DNA from: Lentzea sp.
GTDB taxonomy: Bacteria; Actinomycetota; Actinomycetes; Mycobacteriales; Pseudonocardiaceae
Length of the DNA: 8,230 nt
Direction: 5' to 3'
NCBI GenBank assembly: GCA_030146905.1
Contig: JASLAV010000968.1
Location: forward strand, 1 to 8,230
A model generated the notes under the pieces. That model worked only from the letters and a program-made list of their open reading frames with translations. It was not told the DNA's origin and made no database searches. Made by a program: the position numbers and the translations under genes. Positions 1 through 6,257 of this stretch are shown here, piece by piece. Within the stretch, counting starts at the first letter, position 1; every line of letters begins with the position of its first letter.

Positions 1-816
1 CGCCTGCGCGGGCAGGAACAGCAGCGCCTGGTACTCGAACGTGCCCTCCGCCTGCATGCGGATGGTCTCGAGCGGCGCGTTCCAGTCGTGGCTGATGTGC
101 CGGTAGAACTCGGCGTACTCCTCCTCGGTCACCTCGGAGGCCGGGCGCGCCCAGAGCGCCTTGCGGGAGTTGACGTCCTCGCCGCCCAGGCGCACGGGCC
201 AGGTGATGAAGTCCGAGTAGCGCTTGACGATCTCGCGGATCTTCGCGGGCTCGGTGTAGTCCGGCAGCCGGTCCTCGTCGTCGGACGGCTTGAGGTGCAG
301 CGTGACGGAGGTGCCCTGCGGCGCGTCGTCGACGTCCTCGATCGTGTAGGTCGCCTCGCCGGTCGACTCCCAGCGGACGCCCTTCTCGGCGTGCGGGTGC
401 TTCGTCACCAGCGTGACCTTGTCGGCCACCATGAACGACGAGTAGAAGCCGATGCCGAACTGGCCAATCAGGTCCGACGAGCCGGACTGCTGCTCCTTGA
501 GCTGCTTGAGGAACTCGGCGGTGCCGGACTTCGCGATCGTGCCGATGAGCCGCACGACGTCCTCGCGGGTCATGCCGATGCCGTTGTCGCGCACGGTCAG
601 CGTGCGCTCAGCCGGGTCGGACTCGATCACGATGTGCAGGTCGTCGACGTCGACCTTCATGTCCTTGTCGCGGAACGACTCCAGCCGGAGCTTGTCCAAC
701 GCGTCGGAGGCGTTGGACACCAGCTCGCGCAGGAACGTGTCCTTGTTCGAGTAGATCGAATGGATCATCAGCTGCAGCAGCTGACGCGCCTCGGACTGGA
801 ACTCGAGCGTTTCCAT
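1..816 (-). CDS. htpG: Molecular chaperone HtpG (bacterial Hsp90), N-terminal part
   Basis: Cytosolic ATP-dependent chaperone of the Hsp90 family. The gene runs off the left edge, so 272 of about 630 residues are present: the GHKL ATPase domain and the start of the middle domain. The protein begins [20 protein letters not shown], the family's usual opening. The catalytic Glu is E31 and the magnesium-binding Asn is N35 in RELVSNAS; the ATP-binding DNGIGM is at residues 77-82; the glycine-rich lid sequence GQFGIGFYS is at 119-127. The middle-domain stretch around SRKALWARP follows. The ATG at 814-816 is preceded by a G-rich GGTGGGG four bases upstream, a modest ribosome binding site, and fixes the start exactly where the family begins. 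It lies 44 bp downstream of the lipid kinase on the same strand, so it may be read through from the tat operon or use its own promoter. Identification is secure; operon membership is not. Confidence 0.97.
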
Positions 817-857
817 GCATCCCCACCGAAGAACAGAAGCGGAACGAACAGCCCAAT

Positions 858-863
858 AATTTA
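858..863 (-). promoter_or_regulatory. Possible -10 element for htpG
   Basis: On the minus strand the stop codon of the lipid kinase is part of TAAATT, which fits the actinobacterial TAnnnT -10 consensus. It sits in the most AT-rich patch of the neighbourhood. It would start transcription around 850 and leave a leader of roughly 35 bases before the htpG ATG. I see no convincing -35 hexamer. Speculative. Confidence 0.25.
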
Positions 864-1721
864 GCGACCCACGACGGTGAGCGCGCCAGGGACCGTGCGA
901 ACCGATACGGGCAACGCCTCCTGACGTTCACCGTCGGCGTACGCGATCCAGCCGCTACCACCGGACAACGAGACCTCACGGGCGCGGAACGTCCGCACGG
1001 CCGGATGGTCGGTGTGCTTGCCCGTGCGCAGGTGGGACAGCATGCGGACCAGCATCGAGCGGCTGCCGCCCTCCACGACCGTCACGTCGAACAGGCCGTC
1101 GCTCGCGTCGGCCTCCGGGCACACGGGGATGCCGCCGCCGTAGTTCGGCGTGTTGCCGACGGCGACCAGGGTGGCGTCCAGCGAGAACGTGCCGGACTCC
1201 GTCGTCACCAGCAGCGGCGCCGACTTGAGCGACGCGAGCTCGGCCAGGATCGCGAGGTCGTAGCGGCGTGGACCGGCGGGCCAGCGCATCGCGTTCGCGC
1301 GCTCGTTCACCGCGGAGTCGAACCCGGCGCACAGCACCGTCGCGAACCACTGCCCCGTCGACAACCGCCCCAGGTCGAGGGGCTTCCTCGTGCCGTGCAC
1401 GACGTCCTCGACCGACCGGGACCCGATCGCGGTGGCCAGGTCGTTGCCGGTGCCCGCCGGGACGACGCCCAGCGCCGTCGGGGTGCCCGCGCACGCCTGG
1501 ACGCCCAGGTGCGCCGCTCCGTCGCCACCCAGCACGACGAGCAGGTCGACGCCGTCGGCGACGGCCTGGCGGGCCATCGCCAGGGTGCCCTCGGCGTCGT
1601 GCGCCACGAGCTGCGTCAACGACGACACGTGGGGTCGCAGCGCGGCGGCGGTCGACCCGGCCACCCGGGCCGCCCGCCCCTTGCCCGACGCGGGGCAGAC
1701 CAGCAGGGCCGCCCGCGTCAC
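861..1721 (-). CDS. Diacylglycerol kinase-family lipid kinase (YegS/DgkB type)
   Basis: A 286-residue soluble kinase that likely phosphorylates diacylglycerol or a related lipid at the inner membrane face, recycling lipids to phosphatidic acid. The nucleotide-binding loop is LGGDG at residues 64-68, followed by Ala-Ala-His where many relatives have Thr. PAGTGNDLA at 88-96 is the second family signature. A PEADASDGLFDV segment (202-213) and YADGE near 256-260 complete the two-domain DAGK fold. There is no signal peptide or membrane segment. It starts at GTG (1719-1721), overlapping the tatC stop in a GTGA junction; no Shine-Dalgarno sequence is visible, so translation probably depends on coupling to tatC. 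It stops with TAA at 861-863. Family assignment is strong; the lipid substrate is not determinable from the sequence. Confidence 0.9.
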   Translation of the reverse strand: MTRAALLVCPASGKGRAARVAGSTAAALRPHVSSLTQLVAHDAEGTLAMARQAVADGVDLLVVLGGDGAAHLGVQACAGTPTALGVVPAGTGNDLATAIGSRSVEDVVHGTRKPLDLGRLSTGQWFATVLCAGFDSAVNERANAMRWPAGPRRYDLAILAELASLKSAPLLVTTESGTFSLDATLVAVGNTPNYGGGIPVCPEADASDGLFDVTVVEGGSRSMLVRMLSHLRTGKHTDHPAVRTFRAREVSLSGGSGWIAYADGERQEALPVSVRTVPGALTVVGR

Positions 1722-2701
1722 GTGGCGTCGTCGTAGTTCACGCGCTTCACGGGCTCCGGAGCGACGGCCTTCTCACCGGGGTCGTTCCCGTCGGCGTCGG
1801 ACGGCACGTAGTCGAACGGCGCCGCCTCGTCGTCGGAGATCGCGTCCCAGCCCTCCGCCACGCGGAGCTTGGCCTTGCGCTTGTCGTGCACGCGGGCGAT
1901 CTGGATCGCCATCTCGAACAGCAGCCCCAGCGCGAGCGCCAGCACGACCATGGAGATCGGGTCGGTGCCCGGCGTGGCGATCGCGGCGAACACGAACAGG
2001 CCCATCAGCAGGCCGCGCCGCCACTTGTGCAGCTTCTCGTAGGTGATCACGCCCGCGCGGTTCAGCATCACGACGATCAGCGGCAGCTCGAAGCTCACAC
2101 CGAAGATGAACAGCATGGTGATGATGAACGAGATGTACTTGCCACCGGTCAGCGCCGTGATGAAGTCGTCGCCACCGAAGCTGATCAGCACCTGCAGGCC
2201 TTCCGGCACCACCAGGTAGGCGAGCACCGCGCCGGCCGCGAACAGGATCGCCGCGAAGAACACGAAGGTGCGCGCGAACTTGCGCTCCTTCAGGTACAGG
2301 CCCGGCGTGATGAACGCCCAGAACTGGTAGAGCCAGAACGGGCTGAGCAGCACCGCGCCCGCCGCCGTACCGACCTGGAGGCGGATCATGAAGCTCTCGA
2401 ACGGCTCGGTCTGCAGCAGGCGGCAGCCGATCTCGCCGTCGAACTTGACCCGGTACGGCTCCAGGTCCGGCTGGCAGTACGGAGCCGTCATGATGTCGCC
2501 GAGGGACGGGACCGGGCCGAGCTTCACGCCGAACCAGATCCAGCCGAAGATGGCACCGATGGCGATGATGAGCATCGCCATGCCGAGCCGATGCCGCAGC
2601 TCGTAGAGGTGCTCCTTGAGCGACATCGTGCCGTCGGGGTTGCCCCGACGGCGCCTGCCGCGTTCCCGGCGCTCGGCCATCCACCGGAACGGACTTGCCA
2701 C
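1718..2701 (-). CDS. tatC: Twin-arginine translocase subunit TatC
   Basis: Six-span membrane subunit that binds the twin-arginine signal peptide and recruits TatA for export of folded proteins. The 327 residues include a basic cytoplasmic N-terminus, then MSLKEHLYELRHRL (26-39), the family signature. Membrane spans lie near 40-58, 113-133, 145-166, 189-213, 230-245 and 247-268. Conserved positions include PFWLYQFWAFITPGLYLKER (121-140, with E139 matching the functional Glu of the first cytoplasmic loop), FE at 204-205 in GVSFELPL, and D247 in TPGTDP. An acidic tail of about 55 residues follows the last span, as in other actinobacteria. The GTG start at 2701 gives a leader before MSL of about the length of mycobacterial TatC; ATG at 2680 is possible but its GGTGG abuts it. 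tatA ends 37 bp upstream; the kinase overlaps by 4 bp. Confidence 0.97.
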   Translation of the reverse strand: MASPFRWMAERRERGRRRRGNPDGTMSLKEHLYELRHRLGMAMLIIAIGAIFGWIWFGVKLGPVPSLGDIMTAPYCQPDLEPYRVKFDGEIGCRLLQTEPFESFMIRLQVGTAAGAVLLSPFWLYQFWAFITPGLYLKERKFARTFVFFAAILFAAGAVLAYLVVPEGLQVLISFGGDDFITALTGGKYISFIITMLFIFGVSFELPLIVVMLNRAGVITYEKLHKWRRGLLMGLFVFAAIATPGTDPISMVVLALALGLLFEMAIQIARVHDKRKAKLRVAEGWDAISDDEAAPFDYVPSDADGNDPGEKAVAPEPVKRVNYDDAT

Positions 2702-2738
2702 CGCGCTAACCGCCCTTACAAGTCAGTGGACCGCAAGG

Positions 2739-3032
2739 TCAGTTGTTGGTGGCCTTGTTCTGCGCGGTCTGCTCGATCGGAGGAGCGACCTGGGGCTGCT
2801 GCGGCACCGGCGGCTGAGCCGGCGGGAGCTGCTGCACCGGCTGCTGGACGGGCTGCTGCTGCGTGGCCGCGTCGTCGTGGTGGTCGGAGTCGCGAAGGCC
2901 CTTCGTCTCGGCCTTGAAGATCTTCGCCGACTTGCCGAGCGACCGCGCCATGTCGGGAAGCTTCTTCGCACCGAACAGCAGAATGATCACCACTGCGATG
3001 ATGATCAGCTCGGTGGGTCCGAGGTTACCCAT
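2739..3032 (-). CDS. tatA: Twin-arginine translocase subunit TatA
   Basis: Pore-forming or membrane-weakening subunit of the Tat export system. The protein is 97 residues: a short N-terminus MGNLGPTEL, one membrane span (about 8-21), the hinge [11 protein letters not shown] (20-30), an amphipathic helix to about residue 45, and a long Gln/Pro-rich tail (about 57-90). The ATG at 3030-3032 was chosen because it has a near-perfect AGGAGG seven bases upstream and opens exactly at the family's conserved N-terminus; an in-frame start further upstream would add ten non-conserved residues. Polar E8 precedes the span, and FGxKKLP is standard for TatA/E. It overlaps the upstream small membrane protein gene by 8 bp and is followed by tatC after 37 bp. 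No tatB is present in this window. Confidence 0.96.
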   Translation of the reverse strand: MGNLGPTELIIIAVVIILLFGAKKLPDMARSLGKSAKIFKAETKGLRDSDHHDDAATQQQPVQQPVQQLPPAQPPVPQQPQVAPPIEQTAQNKATNN

Positions 3033-3297
3033 TGGTGATCCTCCTGTCTCCCCCGCCACGACGATCGTACGCGGGGTTCGCCCTGGTCTGGGCGTGTTCC
3101 TGACGCCGCCTCCCGGCGAAGGCCACCTCGAGCGCTGCCCTGCGCGCCTTCAGCAGACCGACGCCGTCGCCGACCTTGCCCCCCACCAGAGTGCGGGCGC
3201 GGGCGAATCGGCGCAAGGATCGGATGACCCGGACCGCGATCACGATCATCGCGATCAGGCCGAGCGCGATCAGCGCCAAGGTCGGTGTAGACGGCAC
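3025..3297 (-). CDS. Small membrane protein of unknown function between pafC and tatA
   Basis: I do not recognise a named family. The 90 residues comprise one hydrophobic span near the N-terminus (about residues 6-25, [19 protein letters not shown]), then a strongly basic cytosolic part rich in Arg, Ala and Gly ([25 protein letters not shown]), consistent with an N-out/C-in topology. It starts at GTG (3295-3297), 18 bp after the pafC stop, with only a weak G-run upstream. It stops at TAA (3025-3027), 8 bp inside tatA. Its reading frame contains the tatA ribosome binding site. The tight packing on both sides supports a real, co-transcribed gene. It could be an accessory to the Tat machinery or simply a conserved passenger; the sequence does not say. 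Confidence 0.72.
   Translation of the reverse strand: MPSTPTLALIALGLIAMIVIAVRVIRSLRRFARARTLVGGKVGDGVGLLKARRAALEVAFAGRRRQEHAQTRANPAYDRRGGGDRRITNG
3040..3045 (-). promoter_or_regulatory. Strong ribosome binding site of tatA
   Basis: Minus-strand AGGAGG lies seven bases before the tatA ATG, inside the last codons of the preceding small gene. It is the best Shine-Dalgarno sequence in the window and decides the tatA start. It suggests that tatA is translated more strongly than its neighbours, fitting the excess of TatA over TatC that Tat systems need. Confidence 0.9.
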
Positions 3298-3315
3298 GAC
3301 CCCACGTTATACGGC

Positions 3316-4287
3316 TCAGGTGGACAGCAGGTGATCTGCCCGGCGCAACGCTTCCGCCGCCTGGCGGCGCACCTCGTCCGCGAGTTCCGCCGGCTGCTCG
3401 ACGTGCACGTCACCGCCCAGCCCGAGGAGCAGGCGCACCATCCACGACGAGTCGACGTAGCGCATGAGGACACGGGTGCGGCCGTCCGAGAGCTCCGCGG
3501 CGTGGTCGACGGGGTAGTACTCCGCGACCCAGTGCGCGTCCGGTTCGAGCAGCAGGACCGCGATCTTCTGGTCTTCCCTCGGCTGGAACAAGCCCTCCGA
3601 TGTATCGGTCAGCTGGGCGTGCGGCGGGGGCGACGACGGCTCGTCGAGCACCTCCACGTCGTCGATGCGGTCGAGCCGGAACAACCGCACGCCGCAGGCC
3701 GAACGGCACCAGGCTTCGAGGTAGCCGCGGCCTTCCAGGAGCAGCAGGCGCATGGGGTCGACGACCCGGTCGCTGATCGCGTCGTGCGACTGCGAGTAGT
3801 AGCGGATGCGCACGGCCCGTTCGCGCTTCACGGCGTCCTGCACCGCGGCGCGGATCTCCGCGGTCTCCTCGCGTTCGAACGCGCCGAGCCCGACCACCAT
3901 GCCGGCGGGCTGCGCCTTGCCGACCGCCGACTCGATCTTCGCGAGCGCCCGCTGCACGGCGTCCGTGTCGACCACACCGGGTGTGTCCGCCAGCGCCCTG
4001 AGCGCGACCAGCAGCGACGCCGCCTCCGCCGCGGTGAGCCGCAGCGGCCGGTTCATGCCGGCGTCGAACGAGACGGTGATCGTCTCGCCCTCGAACGACA
4101 GGTCGATGAGGTCGCCGGGCCCGTAGCCGGGCAGGCCGCACATCCACAGCAGCTCGAGGTCCTTGCGCAGCTGCTTGGGCGTGATGCCGAAGTCGGCCGC
4201 GGCCTCCTTGATGGTGATGGCCGGCCGGTTGAGCAGGTACGGAACGAGTGCGAGCAGACGCGGCAGCCGTTCGTTCGACGCGGTCAC
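3316..4287 (-). CDS. pafC: WYL-domain transcriptional activator PafC
   Basis: Partner of PafB; in mycobacteria the PafBC pair activates the RecA/LexA-independent DNA-damage regulon. The 323 residues carry a winged helix-turn-helix (about 22-50, ITIKEAAADFGITPKQLRKD), a linker, and a WYL domain with GRGYLEAWCR (186-195) and RLFRLDRID (201-209). The name-giving Trp of the WYL motif is Gly here. A WCX-type C-terminal extension ends at LLST. The frame stays open far upstream (to 4710), but the GTG at 4285-4287 is the start: it overlaps the pafB stop as GTGA, has a Shine-Dalgarno sequence (AAGGAG) four bases upstream, and gives the expected N-terminus and nearly the same length as PafB. Immediate neighbours are pafB upstream and the small membrane protein/tatA downstream, the classic actinobacterial order. 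Confidence 0.95.
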   Translation of the reverse strand: MTASNERLPRLLALVPYLLNRPAITIKEAAADFGITPKQLRKDLELLWMCGLPGYGPGDLIDLSFEGETITVSFDAGMNRPLRLTAAEAASLLVALRALADTPGVVDTDAVQRALAKIESAVGKAQPAGMVVGLGAFEREETAEIRAAVQDAVKRERAVRIRYYSQSHDAISDRVVDPMRLLLLEGRGYLEAWCRSACGVRLFRLDRIDDVEVLDEPSSPPPHAQLTDTSEGLFQPREDQKIAVLLLEPDAHWVAEYYPVDHAAELSDGRTRVLMRYVDSSWMVRLLLGLGGDVHVEQPAELADEVRRQAAEALRRADHLLST

Positions 4288-5249
4288 CGCGCTCCTTCCA
4301 GTGCGCCCAGCAGGCGGTCTCTGACCGATTTGGCGAGCACCTCTGGCTCCAGCACCACGATGTCGGGCCCGAACCCGGCGAGCCACTTGGCCGCCGAGTC
4401 GGGGAACTTCAGGTCGATCTCGACGACGTCGCCGCCGTCGCGTTCCTCGACGACCTTCGCGTGCCGGCGGACACCCAGCGCCCGGTTCTTGGCCACCCAG
4501 ATCTTCGCGGGCGCCGTGTGGTGCGGATCGGCCTGCGTGCGCGCGATGAGGCTCATCAGGTCCGTGCCCTCCGGCACCTTCACGACACCGGGCTTGCCGA
4601 CGGGCTTCACGGCGCCCACGACGCGGGAGAGCCGGAAGCAACGCGTGTCGTCGCGGTCGCGGTCCCAGCCGACGAGGTACCAGCGACCGCGCCACGCGAC
4701 CACGCCCCACGGCTCGACCGTGCGCTCCTTGTGACCGCCCGGCGGCGGCTTGCGGTAGCCGAACGTCACGACCTGTCCCGCCTGCACCGCCTGCAGCAGC
4801 GGCGGGAACGCGGGCTCGTTCGCCCGCACCTTGGGCTCCACGGCGGCGGGCGCGTCCTGGTCGACGTCCACGCCGGCGGCCCTCAGCTTGAGCAACGCGC
4901 CGTGGACAGCACCCGTGAGCTGCGGCGAGTCCCAGAGCCGCGCGGCCAGCGCGACCGCGGCCGCCTCATCGGGTTCGAGGTCGATGTCGCCGAGCTCGTA
5001 GTCGCGCCGCGCGATCCGGTAGCCGTCCTCCGCACCCTCCGCGTTCGTCTGCCTGCCGGTCTCCAGCGGCACGCCGAGGTCCCGCAGCTCGGACTTGTCC
5101 CGTTCGAACATGCGGAAGAAGGCCTCGTCCGTCGGCGCTTCGTGATAGCCGGGGACGATGGCGCGGATGCGCTCCGCTGTCAGGTACTGACGGGTCGACA
5201 GCAGGCACAACACCAGGTTGACGAGGCGTTCGGCGCGTGCGATGGCCAC
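4284..5249 (-). CDS. pafB: WYL-domain transcriptional activator PafB
   Basis: DNA-binding half of the PafBC activator of the mycobacterial-type DNA-damage response. The product is 321 residues from the GTG at 5247-5249 (MAIARAERLVNLVLCLLSTR). An N-terminal helix-turn-helix spans about residues 2-60, with FFRMFERDKSELRDLGVPLE characteristic of PafB. The WYL domain follows, with VAWRGRWYLVGWDRDRDDTR (WYL at 190-192) and FRLSRV, then a WCX extension. A TTG two codons upstream also opens the frame, but it lies inside the only plausible ribosome binding or -10 sequence. The GTG matches the M. tuberculosis PafB N-terminus and has good spacing to AGGG. It stops in the GTGA shared with pafC. pafA, the usual upstream neighbour in mycobacteria, is absent; an alpha/beta hydrolase gene sits 61 bp upstream. 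Confidence 0.95.
   Translation of the reverse strand: MAIARAERLVNLVLCLLSTRQYLTAERIRAIVPGYHEAPTDEAFFRMFERDKSELRDLGVPLETGRQTNAEGAEDGYRIARRDYELGDIDLEPDEAAAVALAARLWDSPQLTGAVHGALLKLRAAGVDVDQDAPAAVEPKVRANEPAFPPLLQAVQAGQVVTFGYRKPPPGGHKERTVEPWGVVAWRGRWYLVGWDRDRDDTRCFRLSRVVGAVKPVGKPGVVKVPEGTDLMSLIARTQADPHHTAPAKIWVAKNRALGVRRHAKVVEERDGGDVVEIDLKFPDSAAKWLAGFGPDIVVLEPEVLAKSVRDRLLGALEGAR
4292..4297 (-). promoter_or_regulatory. Ribosome binding site of pafC
   Basis: Minus-strand AAGGAG lies within the 3' end of pafB, four bases before the pafC GTG. It selects this start over the longer upstream frame, and with the GTGA overlap indicates coupled production of the two partners. Confidence 0.8.
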
Positions 5250-5255
5250 GGGCAA

Positions 5256-5261
5256 ACCCTA
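5256..5261 (-). promoter_or_regulatory. Dual candidate for pafB: TAGGGT -10 (leaderless) or AGGG ribosome binding site
   Basis: Minus-strand TAGGGT fits the TAnnnT -10 consensus and lies exactly six bases before the pafB GTG, the spacing of a leaderless actinobacterial transcript that begins on the start codon. Equally, its AGGG core (5257-5260) is a short Shine-Dalgarno with seven-base spacing. Both readings support the GTG at 5249. No good match to the mycobacterial PafBC-dependent promoter element is visible just upstream. Confidence 0.4.
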
Positions 5262-5310
5262 ACGCGTGCGCAGAGGGAAACCTCATCACCACCTGTCGTC
5301 AACGGTCCGT

Positions 5311-6156
5311 TCAGAACAACGTCCGCAGTTCGCGCACCAGTTCGCCGGGTGCTTCCTCGGCCATGTGGTGCCCGCAGTCGATGGCACGTACCCGCACGTC
5401 ATCGGCCCATTCGGCCCAGATCTCCGACAGGTCCCCGTACAGCTCGCCGAGGTCGTCCTTGGCCGCCCACAGCGCCAGCACGGGGCACGCGATCCGGTGT
5501 CCCCTGGCGCGGTCCTCGTCGTCGTGGGCCCTGTCGACCTCCAGCCCCGCGCGGTAGTCGCCGCACATGGCGAACACGGTCTCGGGGTCGTGGATGGCGC
5601 GCTGGTAGTCGGCCCAGTTCTCCACGCCCATCGCGAGCGGCGTGTCGTGGTAGCGCCTGCCGTACCACTTCTCGGGGTCCTGGCTGATCATCGGCGCGGC
5701 GATCTCCTGCTGGGCCAGGAAGAACCAGTGGTACCAGGACTGCGCGAACCGCGCGTCGCACCGCCGCAGGTGAGCACCGATGGGCAGGCCGTCGAGCACG
5801 GCGAGGTGCGTGACGGCGTCCGGGTGGTCGAGCGCGAGCCTGATCGCCGCCGCGGCGCCCCTGTCGTGACCGACGACGGCGAACCGCTCGTGGCCGAGCC
5901 CGCGCATGAGGTTCACGAAGTCGCGCGCCATGGCGCGTTTCGAGTAGTCACCGGGTTTGCTGGACTCGCCGTAGCCGCGCATGTCCGGGCACACGACCGT
6001 GTGGTCCTCGGCGAGCAACGGCGCGACGCGGTGCCATGTCGTGTGGGTCCGAGGGTGGCCGTGGAGGAGGAGAACCGGCGGCCCTGCCCCGCCGGTCCTC
6101 ACTCGCAGCACGGCCTCGCCAACGCCCCTGCGACGCAACGAGAATCCCTCGAACAC
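5311..6156 (-). CDS. Alpha/beta hydrolase, fluoroacetate-dehalogenase-like subfamily
   Basis: Cytosolic alpha/beta-hydrolase-fold enzyme of 281 residues. The start (GTG 6154-6156, MFEGF) matches that of fluoroacetate dehalogenases. The oxyanion-hole region is HGHPRTH (32-38). The nucleophile elbow GHDRGA has Asp at D98 rather than Ser, which marks dehalogenase- and epoxide-hydrolase-type chemistry through an ester intermediate. The acid is D122 in LAVLDGLP and the base H263 in DCGHHMAEE. The halide-pocket residues H143 and W144 (YHWFFLAQ) and Y201 (CGDYRAG) are kept. R99 is present, but the second carboxylate-binding Arg, three residues after it in characterised fluoroacetate dehalogenases, is Ala (A102). 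The true substrate may therefore be another halo-acid, an epoxide or something else. It lies upstream of pafB with a 61 bp gap and no clear Shine-Dalgarno sequence. Confidence 0.88.
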   Translation of the reverse strand: MFEGFSLRRRGVGEAVLRVRTGGAGPPVLLLHGHPRTHTTWHRVAPLLAEDHTVVCPDMRGYGESSKPGDYSKRAMARDFVNLMRGLGHERFAVVGHDRGAAAAIRLALDHPDAVTHLAVLDGLPIGAHLRRCDARFAQSWYHWFFLAQQEIAAPMISQDPEKWYGRRYHDTPLAMGVENWADYQRAIHDPETVFAMCGDYRAGLEVDRAHDDEDRARGHRIACPVLALWAAKDDLGELYGDLSEIWAEWADDVRVRAIDCGHHMAEEAPGELVRELRTLF

Positions 6157-6165
6157 CTGCTTCGG

Positions 6166-6249
6166 CTACCCCGCGCGGGCGCGGCCGACACGTCCTTTTT
6201 CGCCGGCGGCCCGCCCGGCGTTACCGACGCTGCCGAAACGGCTGATGTC
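6166..6249 (-). pseudogene. Relic of a second BNR-repeat protein C-terminus
   Basis: The minus strand, read to a TAG at 6166-6168, gives DISRFGSVGNAGRAAGEKGRVGR (from 6249) plus four residues. The last ten of these match the end of the intact BNR protein (AAGEKGRVGR), and the F-x-[ST]-V-x-x-A-G pattern just before also lines up once three residues (about nine bases) are allowed as a gap. A Trp in the intact protein corresponds to Arg here, a one-base change. Within the ten-residue match almost all nucleotide differences fall at silent third positions, as expected for an old coding paralogue rather than a recent copy or chance. No start, signal peptide or Asp box accompanies it, so it is a fragment. 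It lies just after the broken transpeptidase gene and about ten bases before the hydrolase start. Confidence 0.6.
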
Positions 6250-6257
6250 GCTGCTGG

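Noticed and set aside
1268..2917. Plus-strand open frame of 549 codons over tatC and the kinase
   Set aside because: Antisense shadow; Arg/Pro/Gln/His-rich with no recognisable domain.
3316..4710. PafC frame open 141 codons further upstream
   Set aside because: The extension is antisense-like Arg-rich sequence overlapping pafB; the GTG at 4287 with its ribosome binding site and GTGA overlap is far better.
2863..4734. Very long plus-strand open frame of 623 codons
   Set aside because: It runs antisense to pafC, pafB and tatA. Its Arg/His/Asp/Val-rich, low-complexity translation is typical of the antisense frame of GC-rich genes.
5262..5310. PafBC-dependent (RecA-independent damage) promoter element upstream of pafB
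   Set aside because: TTGACG near 5302 and GACAG are present, but no correctly spaced TAnnnT follows and the known consensus is not matched.
5301..5311. AACGG-T-CCGTT inverted repeat at the hydrolase stop
   Set aside because: Too short to call a terminator or operator without further copies.
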